Below are positions 13,398-26,632 of a stretch of 64,000 nt of DNA, in pieces. The stretch lies in NCBI RefSeq assembly GCF_003945595.2, contig NW_024104509.1:3782001-3846000 (forward strand). Reading direction: 5' to 3'. Each line of letters begins with the position of its first letter. Position 1 is the stretch's first letter. Source of the stretch: Pipra filicauda. Taxonomy: Eukaryota; Chordata; Aves; Passeriformes; Pipridae. The notes beneath the pieces were generated by a model. It saw nothing but the letters and a program-made list of their open reading frames with translations, did no database searches and was not told the origin of the DNA. A program made the position numbers and the translations under genes.

Positions 13398-16186
13398 AAA
13401 TGTCAGGTTTCAGAAAAACAGTGTCTCCCACTTAAGTTCAGCTGGAATTGACTGTCACTTCAGGGTTTGACTCATGGTTGTGTCACTCTGTTTAATAATT
13501 TTGGAGTATGTCTGAATATTAATTCAAAGACTACCTTCCCTTCACTATCTCAGAAAAAAAATCTGTAAAAATACATATGGAATATTTATGAAATATATAT
13601 GAAAAAACCACAGAGAATATCTGTTGAATTTTGAAGAGGGTTTTAAAAATTGCTGTTAAGATGGTAAGTTTGTTTACCACACTTTTGTAATTAGGAATAA
13701 CATTGGCCTAAATACTGATTTTTTAAATTATTTTATCAAAATATACCAATGTGTTCTTAGCCTTTCTCAGTTGCAATGAAATGCAACATAACTGAAAATC
13801 TTTTCTACTGAAATTCAGCAGAGACTATGCTGCCTTTCAATTTAGATAGCTAAGAATGAGCCTACAATCCCAGCGATTTAGCTGATAGGTAGTATTACAC
13901 AAAGTTTTGATAATATTACCCTGTCCCTGGGTTTGCTTGGTCTTATCCTTCTACCTTCAGAATTATATATCGTTTTGTAACAAAGCAGGAATTTTGCGAT
14001 AAAAAAAATAAATATTTTATTTTTAAACAAAGCACTTCACTCTATCAAATTTTCATGTCTATATTGCACTTAAAATCACATTTAAAGCCAAGTTGCTATT
14101 TGAGCCAATCAGAGAGTTTTAGATCTCTCAGTTAAGAGATAGGACCAGATGTATACTGTTTATAGTCATTCCAATGTCCCACCCTCAAAGGCATGTGTCC
14201 TTTGAGCAGACTCTTCAGAAAATTTCTTTACCACTCCTTTCTTTTGCCCTGTGTCTGTCCCTTCCTCACAATTATTAGATTTTATGCATTCACACGCTCC
14301 AATCATTTGTCGTTTGTCTTCCAAGTCTTTAAAAACTCATCTGTGATTGTTTCTGCTGGCTTGTATCTTCATCTTATCATTGTGTCCTTTGAGTCTGAGG
14401 GAGGACCTGCCTCTCTCAACTACACCATCACTGTTCCCAAAAGAAGCACCTAATGAGATATATCCTAAATTTATTCTTGTCTTCATCAGCAGATTCTACT
14501 AAGACTGCCTTAGCCCCCCCTTGGTATTTCCACAGGGACTGACTGACCTGTGATTCATCAGGCTGAGAGTATTGTTTATTTGTTTATCAACAATTTTGGG
14601 AATAAATGAGGCACATCCCTGAACACCTGCTTGATTTCCTGTACAGATTCCCCAAAGTCTATCATGACATGTCTTCCATGAAAGAAATATCTCTATGAAT
14701 TTTGTTATATAGAAATCAAATGTTTTTAAAGTTACAAATCTTTAAAAGTACTAATCAAGGCTATATGTAACTTTTTTCTTTTAATTGCTTTCAGTATGTA
14801 ATAAAATGGCATGAGCAGATGTAACACTTTCCAAAGGTTGTCTCCTCTCTGCAGTCATTTATGCTGCTTCTCTCTTCTCAATGTTAGCTGCTAGATTTTT
14901 GTATATATGCATTAATTAGTTTCCAAATCAGTCAATTTTCTCTATTAACACTCGACTGTCTTTACCAGCACGAGTCTTCCCATCAATAGTTTCTACGATG
15001 CCAATTCCCTCATATTCTTTAAAATGAAGAGTTAATGCCCATTATTTTTTACCAAATCTTATTTACTATTTACTTCTTTTAAACTTTAAAGCCATGCATG
15101 TTTTACTGAGAAAGGTATTTCTTCTGCTGTCAATTTCAGCATCTATTTTTTTATATATGTCACCTATGGCTTTCCTTTGCAATTGGCTGAGTTCAATTTG
15201 TCTTTTTGACCATTCAACACTCCAGCTGATGATGTTACTTTTGCTGATTTCAATTCCATGTTGTCTATGCCTTACATCAAGTTAAGTATGTTCTCTATGT
15301 ATGTAAATCGTTATTACTATTTAACTTTTTTTTCCATATTGGTAATGAGAGGTCAATCAGACTCGTGATCATTTATGCCTGGCAGCATATTAAACTAACA
15401 AGAGATGCATTTATACATCTTCTGTAGTTAGTGTCTATATTAATTGCAAAACAAATTCTTTTGCATTTATTTTAATTATTTGCATACACAAGTTGCTTTG
15501 TATTAAACCAATCTGCCTATATGTGTCTGTTTTGTGTATCTATTCATGTATCAGTTTCATGGCATCTCTGCATTTCATTATTAATACTAAGTATTTCATG
15601 ATAATACAAATATAATTTCCATATGGTATTTGCAATTTCCCAGCCCAAACTCTTCTGCTAACTTAATCTTAAACATTTCTCAGCTGACACAGAATGCTTC
15701 TTCAATAAAACAACTAGAAATTCTGAACAGCTGCATAGAGTGCAGAGAAAAACACTGAGATCTGAGATTCCCTATTACAAGCTGCCTTGGAAACACGTGA
15801 AAAAGATGAAGTTTTACTCCTGTGGCTAATACGCAGCTATAGAGGTTGTCAGTGTTAATCTCAGTCCCAAGTTTGCAGATAGTTTTACAGGAAAACCTTT
15901 TGTCTCATGCACCATTTCGAGGCACATTCAGAAATTCATTAAATATTCCCTTAATTCTTTTAATCCTTTCAGAAAAAGGTAGAATATTACATGAAGAAAA
16001 GTTATGAGGCAGTTATGCAGTATCTATCTGACAAAGGCTAGACATAACTGGTTTCTTTCTTCATATATTTTCAGATTTGCTAGTTCTCATACAACTAAGC
16101 AATGACTAAGCATCTACCAGGATCACAGATCAGAACAGTCCTGTGATACGGAGGGGGGGGGTTGTTGTTTGATTCTATTCATGAAA
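13398..16186. other. Non-coding stretch, no gene recognised
   Basis: AT-rich DNA with no recognisable repeat or gene. Frames at 14193-14453 and 15094-15285 on the plus strand are Ser/Leu/Phe-rich and look like translations of pyrimidine-rich DNA. A run of nine G bases at 16153-16161 lies just before the next CR1. Confidence 0.6.
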
Positions 16187-16440
16187 TCATAGAATCCTAG
16201 TGTGGTTGGGATGAGAATGGAACTTAAAGATCACCTAGTTCCAACCCTTGCGCCACAGGTAGAGACACCTTCCGTTAGACCAGGTTGCTTAAAGCTGCAT
16301 CGAGCCTGGTATTGAATACTTACAAACATGGGGAATCCAGGGAATCCACAGCCCTGTGGGCAGCCAGGTCCAGTGTTTCACCCCCTCACAGTAAAGAATT
16401 TCTTCCTAATATCTAATCTAAAGCCATGATCTTTTAGTTG
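16187..16440 (-). mobile_element. CR1 LINE, 5'-truncated 3' end
   Basis: Minus-strand CR1 3' end closely parallel in extent to the copy at 8645-8900. It ends on the minus strand with GGATTCTATGATTTCA, the CR1 terminal repeat type. The middle is recognisable as the ORF2 C-terminus (GTGAAACACTGGACCTGGCT at about 16366-16385 in minus sense), with point changes and stops. No target duplication is seen. Confidence 0.92.
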
Positions 16441-19045
16441 TTTTTAATTTAAAGAACAGAGCACAGGCTCTTCTGCCTACAAATAGAGAGAAACCATTAA
16501 CAAGTCAGATTTACAGACTTTTAAAGTTTTCTAGAAATTGCTAATAAATTCCAATGGACACAATAAGGAGAGAATTATTCTTTACACAATTAGAAAAGTC
16601 AATAACTTTTTATCAAAGCCTCAAAGTTGGGAGTAATTCGAAATAGTTTAACCTCCTAATATGTTTACATGGCAAAGCATAATTTTTAACCTTATCAGGG
16701 CAATGCACATGTGCTCGTGTGGTACTAGTCTTGGATTAATCAGAATCACCCTATTTCCTATGCCCCAAGGCAGTATCTAGGAACTACAATGGGCAAGATT
16801 AACATTCATATATTCTGTATATCAATATTAAATATTCATATTTTAATACCTTACAGTGTCTTAGCAAGTTTCTGTGTCATTGTATTAGCTTAGCACAATG
16901 CTGTGTGAAACAGGAGTCTTCCCATCAACACTTTCATTATACTGCTGCACTAGACAGATACAGCAGTAAGCCGCTTATACAGTATGGAGTCATATCAAGC
17001 TAATATTTTGATAGTAAGTTAGTCAAGCTTTATATGAATATGATTCACTGTGCTGAAAACAAATGGCACCACAGTAAATTGTTCACTTGATCAGAACCAC
17101 CCACTGTACTAAAGTTAGTGTAGGGATTGCTCCTGGGTTATTGGAAGAAGTCTGGAGGAGGTGTGGCTCTATTATTTTGAGACAGGAGACATTCTTATTA
17201 CAGTTTCTACTGATGGAAACTACTGTTGCCTGAAGAGTACACACCAACTCTACATTTGATCTAGGTAAAGTACTTTAGGAGGCCCAGCCCATTTCTGTCA
17301 TCATGTGTTCTCTCACCCCAGCAACATCTTCCATTTTTCAACAATGGGCATACTTTGCTAGGTTTCTAGGCTGGTATAAACACTGAGAGTCAGTGAAAAG
17401 TCACTTATTAGTCCATAAATTGTCATTGATATGTCATTTTATCAATGTCATTGATAAAGGTGACTTTGGACATAGTACCAGATCATAACTACAACCGTTA
17501 CAATTCCACTGAAAGAACAGAGTGTATCTAGGGAATAATAAATATCTACTGCAACACTTTATGAAAATGTGTACATACAAGGATTATTATGCAATTAATC
17601 TAGTAATTTAATATGCTGTTTTTTCCTGTTACACTGGTCATATTCTGTTGACAAATCATTAAAAGTACATTTTCCCTTTCGCAGCTTAGTTTTACAAAAA
17701 CAGTGGTTTAAGCTCCTTCAACAATACTTTCACTCAGTTTTTTCAAGGTACCTAAAGATGCAGCAAAGTGCTAGACTCACTTATAACTAGAAGTACTGAG
17801 CTTTACCCGTCTCTACTAATGCTGCATGCATAAAATTAGTATAAATAGATAAAAAGATTCCTACACTCTTCCCACAGTGATACCGTTGCAGCGGTCCCAC
17901 AGAAGACAAGTTTTTCTGTAGCTACGGAGGAAGTAGAAGGATATGCTTCACAGGAAACAGAGCCAGAAAACACCCCTTTGGTCACAGTAGATTTTCCACA
18001 ACACTGACATCAGCAGCTCTCAACAGACATCTTTTTCCATAGAATTTCGAGTTCCCCATCCTCCTCTCTGCCATCCCTCTTTGTTGCTCAGTTGTCTTGC
18101 TTGAATACTTGAAGTCCAAACTCACATTTTTTGCTCTTGCTTGCTTAAGTCTAAGAAAATTTCCTCTTTTATTTGTACTATTATTACTATCACCATAACA
18201 TCACACTCTCCTCTACAGCTTCTCCCCAGATATGACACTTCTTTTTTTTAATGTTCTCTCATCTTGTACTATTACTCAAAAACTATAAAATCTTTGTTGT
18301 CCTTCTGTATATTTTTCATGTTGATCATATAAACAGGGAGATGAGTGAGGATTTTTCCCTGGTGTTTATTCCAGTCAACATTTAGGTGGGAGGCATACAG
18401 AAAATAGCACAGATACTCCATATCCGTACCTCAAGAGTACAGGGAACCATGCCAATTGTTCCCTGTGGGCTGTGAAGTACAACACTTCTCCAGACAAAAA
18501 AATGTGTTCTTCAGACTCGTTGCTCATACACATAAACTGACAGAGTTACACCAAAAAAAAAAAAAAAATCTACTGGAGAAGCAGTACTTATTATATCTGA
18601 TCTTATAGCCATTTATGCACTTCACACTTGTAGTTTATTCCATTAAGCAAACTGATTTAAAGTTTATTTACAAAGGGTTTTTTTTGGATGGTACATATGC
18701 CCACATGAGAATTACTTTAAGCACTACACTAATATGATGGCTGTAGTTTTTCATGGCCATGTTATCAAAATATTAGACTTCCAAACAAACTGGACAAACT
18801 TTGTCTGAACTTATACTAGTGACCCGTTGCAATTTTAAGAAAAGTGGTTTAGACATACTCTCTTTCTCACTACTGGGACATTTCAGTGAGCTTAGGCTTT
18901 CTGTTTCCACTGGTTTCGCTTCAAATAACTTGACATACTTTCATCTCCATTAATTGATGCCTGCCTCTATATTACTTTCTAAGGCATCCATGCAAAACCT
19001 TGCAGATTTTCAGCCAGCAAGGCAGAAGAAAGAAACATGATGAAT
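16441..19045. other. Non-coding stretch with one terminal-exon-like segment
   Basis: No transposon is recognised. A run of 16 A bases occurs at 18553-18568. At 17878-18007 a pyrimidine-rich stretch ending CCCACAG is followed by a 42-codon open frame ending in TGA, with an acidic, Pro/Val-containing composition unlike the surrounding translations; no ATG precedes it in frame. It is reported as a finding only. Positions 17410-17460 contain several copies of TCATTGAT. Confidence 0.55.
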
Positions 19046-21312
19046 TATGGAATCATAAAATCACAGAATCATTAAGGTTGGAAAAGACCTCCAAGATCAT
19101 TGAATCCAACCTTTGGCTGAATACCATCATGTCAACTAAATCATAGCACTAAATGTCATGTCCAGTTCTTTCTTGAACACTTCCAGGGATGGTGACTCCA
19201 CCACCTCCCCAAGCAGCCTTTTGCAATGTCTAAGCAATTTTTCAGTGAAGAAATTCTTCCTGATGTCCAGCCGCAATGTCCCTTGGTGCAGCTCAAGGCC
19301 ATTTACTCTTGTCACTGGTTACCTGGGAGAAGAGATTGACCCCCACCTTGCTAGAATCTTTTTTCAGGTAGTCGTAGCGACCAGTAAGGTGTCCTCTGAG
19401 TCTCCTTTTCTCCAGGCTAAACATCCCAGCTCCCTCTGCTGCTCCTCATAGGACTTACCCTTCATCCGCTTCATTGCTCTTCTCTGGACAAGCTCCAGCA
19501 CTGCAATGTTTTTATTGTAGTAAGAGGCCCAGAACTGGACACAAGATTTGAGATGTGGCCTCACCAGTGCTGAGTAGAGGGGGACAGTCATTGCCCTGGT
19601 CCTGTTGCCCACACCATTGCTGATCCAAGCCACGATGCCATTGGTAATCCTGGTCACCTGGTCAAGATGGCATTGGTCCTCTTGGTCACCTGGGCACAGT
19701 GGTAGCTCATGTTCAGCCACCACCAGCAGTCACCAGGCATCTTTCCAGCCACTCTTCCCCCAGCCTGGAGCACTCCATGAGGTTGTTGTGACCCAAATGC
19801 AAGATCTGGCACTTGGCCTTGTTGAACCTGAAGTTTCTTCAGGTGAATGCTGTGGGAAACAATATCAATGAACTTATTGAAGTCCAGGTAGACACATCCA
19901 CAGCCTTTCCTTAATCCACTTGGCAGGTCGCCTAGTCATAAAAGGACACCAGGCAGGTCAAGCAGGACCTGACTTTCCTAAACTTGTGCTGGCTGTGCCT
20001 GATCCCCTGGTTGTGCCGTATACATGCCATGTGATGACACTCATGTTCCATAATCTGCCCTGGCAGTGAGGTCAGGCTGACAGGCTTGCAGTCCCCCAGA
20101 TCCTAATGCTGACCCTTCTTATATGAGTGTGGCATTATCTAACCTTTCAGTTAACCAAGACAGATGATAAACGATGGAGAGTGACTTGGCAAGTTCTTTC
20201 ACCAGCTCCCTCGGTACCCTTGAGTGAATCCCATTCAACCCCATAGACTTGTGAGTGTTTGAACAGCACAGCAGTTCACTAACTACTTCCTCCTGGATTG
20301 CAGGAAATTTATTCCGCTCCCCCTTCCTGTGTACCAGCCCAGGGGCCTGGTTGCCCCGAGAATAACTAGACTTTCTATTAAAGACTGAGTCAAAGAAGGC
20401 ATTCAGTACCTCAGCCATTTCCTTATCCTTGGTGGCCATATCAATAAAGGACAGAGATTTTTCTTGGCCCTCCTTTTGTTGTTAATTTATAAAACTACCT
20501 TTATTAATCTTTTACAGCTGTGGATGGTTAGATTGAGTTCTAGCTGAGGTTTTCCCTGTCTAATTTTCTCCCTACAGGACCCAATGACAACCTCGTATTC
20601 TTTTTGAGTTGCCTGCTCCTTCTTCCTAGGGTCAGGAACTCTCTTTTTTTACCCTTAGTCCCAGTGAAAGCTCCCTGTTCAGCCAGGCCAGTCTTCTTCC
20701 CTGGCAGGTTGTCTTTCAGCATACAGGGAATGGCCTGCTTCTGTACCTTTAAGATTTCCTTCCTAAAGTCAAGCCTTCCTGGAGCCCTTAGTTATAGAGG
20801 AGTGTTTCCCAAGGAACTCCCTTAACCAGTGCCATGAACTGGCCAAAGTCTGCCCTCTGGCTGACCAAAGCAGAGGATTTGTTGACCCCTTCCTTACTTC
20901 ACCAAGAATCGAAAACTCTATCATTTCATGGTTGCTGTGCCCAAAATGGCCTCTGACCACAACACCTCCTCACCAGCCCTTCTCTTTTCACAAACAACAA
21001 GGTCCAGCAGGGCATGGCCCCAGTAGGCTCATTTCCCAGCTGTGTCAGGAAAGTCTCTTCTACACACCCCAGTAGCATCCTAGACTACCTCCTCTTCACT
21101 GTGTTGAGTTTGCAGCAGACATTTGGCAAGTTAAAGTCTCCCACAAGAACAAGGGCTAACAATTGTGCAACTTCAGCCAGCTGCTTTCATAATACTTCAT
21201 CTGCCTCTTCATCCTGGTTGGGTGGTCTGTTACAGACTCCCACCAGGGTGTCTGCCTGATTTCTACCCTGGTACTTACCAATCGGCACCCAACTTTATTT
21301 TCACTGTCCTTG
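19046..21312 (-). mobile_element. Long CR1 LINE with endonuclease and reverse transcriptase remnants, internally deleted
   Basis: This is the longest CR1 in the window, read on the minus strand from about 21312 to 19046. Near the 5' end the endonuclease domain is visible: a GDFNLP motif at 21142-21124 and GHSNHEMIEFSI at about 20943-20909. The EN-RT linker follows, then the RT start with an NTHKSMGLNGIHSRV-like stretch at about 20265-20210 and the first catalytic block YLDFNKF at 19893-19870. At about 19840 the sequence jumps from just after that block to the segment beginning FNKAKCQ; roughly 110 residues, including the FADD active-site motif, are missing. The remainder runs through the thumb and C-terminal region to a 3' end with CATAAAATCACAGAATCATT (plus sense). 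Frameshifts and stops are frequent, so the copy is dead. CR1 is the main LINE of birds. Confidence 0.95.
19364..20439 (-). pseudogene. CR1 ORF2 reverse transcriptase fragments (broken)
   Basis: Two long open pieces survive. The first, 20439-20119, encodes the start of the RT domain of CR1 ORF2. The second, 19723-19364, encodes the region after the catalytic core, recognisable by a PLYSALVRPHLKSCVQFWA motif (minus, about 19580-19520). Between them lie frameshifts and the internal deletion at about 19840 that removed the FADD motif. The intact protein is an endonuclease-reverse transcriptase that copies CR1 RNA at the target; this copy cannot be functional. Confidence 0.9.
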
Positions 21313-24300
21313 AGCTCTATACAGTTGAAAACTCTGTGTGTTTGTAATCATATATACCAAAAAGGAAGGGTGGGTGAAAATTTTCCCCTGATATCCTGAC
21401 ACAACATAAGTACTTTTTTAGAATAACATTCAGCTTGGCTTCCATCCCAAGCGGGAGTTCATCTGTTTCCTTCCAGTGACTTTGGTTATAATTTCCTGAA
21501 GCTGAACAGCAATAGTACAGATTCCAGACAGAATTTAAACAACTGATACTGGAGTGTGTCATTACTTTTGAGAAATTTAATGGTCTTCAATTTTATCCTG
21601 TAAACTGTGCTTAATGAGTAAAAAAAGGACGTATCACAGCAGATACTGTTATCTTTTATTATCTTTTTATTAAGAAAGTACTATTTTGTAAATTATTTCC
21701 TCATGTTTTTTAATAGAAACTAATATTAACAGCTCTGAGAATAACACTGGCCTCTCTTCATCTTATCTGTTAAAGATTTACTTTGAAGCATGCCTCCATG
21801 TCATAATAACTGTATGTAATAACTGCCCATAACACATCTAATGGGTATGAGAAGCCTCAAGTCCAACCCTCTTTTTCTCCTGCCTAATGTGGTTTATTGC
21901 AGTGCCCATCTTACTGCCTTGTGCATAAGTTTTCGAGTTATTAGTTTGTGTAGTACCATAATACACTTTCATAGGCTTGCCTAGGCTCTCCTGTCACCTG
22001 GTATATGAGGCTAGACTACAGCTCTGAATGGTGAACCCGCACTGCCAAACAAGATGATGCAGCTGCAGATACAGCTTCAGGATGTGGAAATCAAATTTAT
22101 TCCCACTGGCATTGACCTGAATCCCCTCTAAGTACCTTCTAAAGACATCTTGGCAGTGTTAGTAGTATTTTTAAATTGTTAAAAACAGGCTAAGTCTGTC
22201 TAAACATACGTTATTCACCAACTCTCGTCAAAGCAATTCTGCTTTTTCTACATGATTGTCCAGCAGACCATGGGAACCTGCTGCATAGGCTATCTATTTT
22301 AGTCCCAAGCTAGGCCCTTAAGCTATGATCAAGCTCATCCAAGCAGTGGCCACAATAAATACTGTTTTACTGTCTCAAGCAATAATAGGGGCTCTCTTTC
22401 AGGAAGAATTTTTGAGCTGTGTCAGCAAATGCAACTCAGAAGGAGGCATATTTCTGGCTGTAAAGCACCCTGGGCTAGATCTATGATTGCATCTGAGGAG
22501 CTGCAATCTTACCCACTAAGAGATGGCAGATGAAAGCCCTCTGCCTTCATCTGCACCTTGCTAAAATCCCAGCACAAGACAGTGTCCACAAGGAGCTGGT
22601 GTTCAAAGTAGCATAAAACAGAAGTCGATACAGCTACTTATTTTATTTTATCTGTTCAGTGAAGGTGGAAAAAAAAAAGAATTAAAAAAGAAGACCAAAA
22701 TATAAAGAAAAAAGAAGAAAAAACAAATAATAAAACAACGAAGTACTGAGAAGAAACTGAGCTTCTCCACAAAAAAATAAAACAAAAGCAGATAAAGGAA
22801 GAGAAGCTGCAAGCGAAGTACAACTGTTTTTATGCTGGGTCTGACACAGGGGTTGTGGCAGTAGTGTATATTGTAGAGGGTGCCGTGTGTGGGGTAACAC
22901 ACCAACTATTGCCCAAGGAGCAAATTCAGTCAGGTTGTGCCTTCTGCTCCCTTCCTTGCTACATACGAGTGACACACAACATGCTGCTGCTCTTGCTGGC
23001 ACCAGGTAGCTGCCAACATGACTGTGGAAGGAAGTCAGTGACCATGCATCCTCACATAGGTCCCCCATCTTCCCCACCATGTCAAATCAGGAGCAGCATC
23101 CTTTGGTTACTCCTCCTCTGGATGACTTGGGCATTTGGCACAGGATGGGAAGGGAGAATGTTGTTGTGCTATGCACAGACAGGCATGGGCTGCAGTGTAG
23201 TCCCACACAAGCATGTGAGCTAGTTTTGCAGTTTTCCTGCCTTTTCTGGGCATCAATGGAAGTAAAGATGCTAAGATGGAGGCCTGAAAGCTGCTTGAGG
23301 GAGTACAAATGCAACAACATGGTTGGATGCACTTTGAACTCACGTCACAAATTGACAGGCAAATTAAGCATGCCAACAAAAGGCTAAATGAAATGATTCA
23401 TCTGACGTTGTTTTCTTGCAAACAGCTTTTTCACAGAGCAAAAGAATTTGATATAAATTTTAAAAATCAGTATAAGTAAATATGTCAAGCCACCGAATTA
23501 ACTTCTCTCCATTCGAATGGCAGAAACCTTAGAGTCTATGCATTATTGAACCTCCTACTTTGTGGAAAAATCAGACTCCAGGGGTTAAACTCAGCTGCCA
23601 GAAAAAAGTAAAGCAGTGTCATTTCAGAGCTTGTATGACACACGCATGTGACACAGGACTTCCAGGAGAGCTGCACTGCTCTGGAGTGATTGTTGGACAA
23701 CATATAGGGTAATTTATTGCTTCTCAAGTGACTATAGACTCCTACATTTAGGCAGCTGGATCCCATCTTAGAGCACTTCATAAGATAAGTACAGGGGTAA
23801 ATATTGAATGATTGGGAACAAAGGTAAGACCTTGTAATTCAGTTTGCTATTCCTCTCATTTAAAGTTTACACAGATATTGTAACTGTGTAAATGTTTCTA
23901 CATTTACATACACATATGCATTTACATATGCTGTAACAATCTGAAAATGACTGGGGAAGTTTCTGACATAGTAATTGCTGCAGAAAGGCTTTTCTGGTCA
24001 TTGATTCTTACCATTAGCCAAGTGACTTCATTTGTTGAAGAAAAATCTTGGCAGGTCCCCAACCCTGAAATTAAAGCTGGAAGAAGTTCCCTTCTCTTTT
24101 CCAGAGTCTAAAAGAAAGAGGCAAAGAGATTTAAAGAGTCCCAGAAGCAGAGAAGACCTTGGAAGATTTTTGATTCCCTCCTCTCCCTCCATGGAAAAAT
24201 AGTCTGCATGTAAAGCATAGGTAGAAACAGGGATAAAACAACAGGGGCATTACAAATAGAGTGTGCTAGAGTACTAACAGTGTGTATGTAATACTATACA

Positions 24301-26375
24301 TACAGAGTACAGTACGTATTTTCTATTACTCATGTGACTAGCAAAGAAAACTAAAGGCATCTTCATCATTGTAATTATTTCAGGTAGTTTTTCTTACAAA
24401 GTTCTTTAAAATAAATGGAGCCTGTTGTCCCTCTTTACGGAGACTATTTCTTTGCAATTGTACTTTATAACAGGTACTGGTAGATGTAAGTACAGTAGGC
24501 ACATCTCTTACATCCGAAAAAATGCAGACACAGACAGTAACTGAGCATTTCTGTATGAAAATTTCTTTAGGCCCTTAGGAAAACACCAGTTTCAAATGTA
24601 ACTGTACTCACTGGTTTTTTTTCTCCCTCTCTAAAACTACAGTTGCAAATAGCAAGAGGTTATTGAAATAGCAATCTCATCTGCTACATGATCCAGAGAC
24701 CACTTAGACTGGTAGGATAATCAGAGACTAACAGTAGAAAGAAAACATTTTTTATAGAAGAAACTTGGCTTCCAGCAAAATGACTTTTACTGAAGACAAT
24801 GAAGTCCCATTGATTTCAGCTGAAATTATGCTGTGTATAAAACGAGAAACTGATTTCAATGTTTATTACTGCAATATTGCACGCTTCAACAATCCAGAGA
24901 ATTTTAATCTGGAATGCTGGCAATGAGGAATTAAACCTGTCTTGGAGCACTTTGTCACAGTGAATTTCTATATCTAACCTGAAGGGTAATCAGATGACAT
25001 TAACCTTCCATAACAGCTCACAGACATCAGTTTCATTAATTTAAAAAAGTGGCAACAGGTAGCATACTTTTTCTCTAGCATAATTTAACCTCAGAAAATA
25101 TTTTTGCATCCCTTATAGAAATATACTTAGGTATATATACATACTTGATTAGAAGAGCAAATGGTCACATATTGCCCAAATGTGTTAAATAATAGTTTTT
25201 CCATAAATTGGAGCAAAATTAAAAAAAAATCTTTGCACCTTTTTTTTAAGTTTGTATGATCTGAAATCTGGAGGATAAGTGAATACGAGAAGAAACCACA
25301 AACATTGATGCACCAAATATCATTACTAGGTTTCAGTAAATGGTACTTCATGATGGGACAGATGAATACTGAGCTAAACATGTAAAAGTCTCATGGAAAA
25401 AAAATGAAGAAATGTCAGGAACAACAAAGATTTTTCTTCTTTATAGGTAAATAATATTTCATCTTTCAGGGGATCACTGAAATGGCTGACTGTCAAGTAC
25501 AATTTGATGACTTTAGACAATGCCACAAGTGCTTGGACGATTCTTTAAACCATTCTGAGTAGCTTCAATACTTTCTTCTAAGTGTTATTTTGTTCTAAGC
25601 AAAATTTATAATGTAATTTAAAAAAAGATATGCAAATACGCTAAAGTATCTGAAACTTTGGATTCTATTTTTAAAATTAAGTCTGTCACTAGTACAGAAA
25701 TTATGTAACAGTTTCCTCCTTTGTGTTTAATTGGGATTCAGCCTGACCATAAAACACAATAGTTTATACCTACCTAAAGTGACAGTCTGATTTAAGTCTC
25801 AATGGCTACCACAGTCCTGAAAAAAAAACAAAGTTGTAAATAGGAGGCAGATATCTACTATGAAAGACTACTTACACCTAAATAGATAAAATAGATGGGA
25901 ATTTAGAGGATACATGAAATAAACAAGCTAACAAGAATAAAAATATCAATTTGGAAAATATGGTGTTTGTTTTGATCAGGATTTTCAAAGCTGATACATT
26001 TTTCAACTTAGATCTAGTGTAACTATTCATCTAGCGGTGTCTAGAACTGACTACCACTATTCCCAGCTATTTGTCAGGGAATTTGAAGCAGAACTGTTGT
26101 GCCTTGATCAGTTAATTCCTAAGGTGTCCAAAGGAGGAATCAGATTTAACTAAAATGCAGACCTAACATGTGAAAACGTAGCCAAAATTTTGGATCACAT
26201 GCAACAAGAAAGAGACTATCATCAAAGAATTAAAAGGAAGAAGCTAAGAGAGTAAATGATAATTTCTTGCTTAACTGAGAACACAAGTCATATACTAATG
26301 GCAAAAAACATCTTTAAAAAAAAAAAAACAACAAGATTTTAGAGAGTAAAGGTAAATGTTCAAATGCAACATTTA
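21313..26375. other. Non-coding stretch with a locally GC-richer patch
   Basis: No gene or transposon is recognised. Positions 22660-22738 are an A-rich, purine-biased low-complexity tract. Positions 22850-23390 are clearly less AT-rich and stay open in frames on both strands (for example 22855-23223 plus, 122 codons; 23080-22682 minus, 132 codons) without any recognisable domain. These overlapping frames cannot all be real. A short region at 25475-25565, after a TTTCAG, has two open plus frames of about 25 codons, too short to interpret. Confidence 0.55.
22660..22738. repeat. A-rich low-complexity tract
   Basis: Almost entirely A and G on the plus strand with runs of up to 10 A, interrupted by short TAA and CAA units. 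It could be a decayed poly(A) tail, but no retroposed gene was recognised next to it. Confidence 0.8.
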
Positions 26376-26632
26376 ATAAGACAAGAGGGCACGGTCTTAA
26401 GCTCTGCCAGGGGAGGTTTAGGTTAGATATTAGGAAGAAATTCTTTACAGAGAGGACAATCGGGCATTGGAATGGGCTGCCCAGGGAAGTGGTGGATTCT
26501 CTGTCCTTGGAGGTTTTTAAGATGAGACTGGATGTGGCACTTAGTGCCGTGGTCTAGTACTGCAGTGATAGTGGATCAGAGGTTGGACTTGGTGATCTCA
26601 GAGGTCCTTTTCAACCTGACTGATTCTATGAG
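26376..26632 (+). mobile_element. CR1 LINE, 5'-truncated 3' end
   Basis: Plus-strand CR1 starting near ACAAGAGGGCACGGTCTTAA and running through GGTTAGATATTAGGAAGAAA, GAATGGGCTGCCCAGGGAAG and GGACTTGGTGATCTCAGAGG to a single terminal ATTCTATG. It covers the ORF2 C-terminus and short 3' UTR. It is a well-preserved copy for its length, with no target duplication, as expected for CR1. Confidence 0.95.

Noticed and set aside
18553..18568. Poly(A) tail of a processed pseudogene
   Set aside because: A 16-base A run alone; no gene-like sequence lies upstream and no flanking duplication was found.
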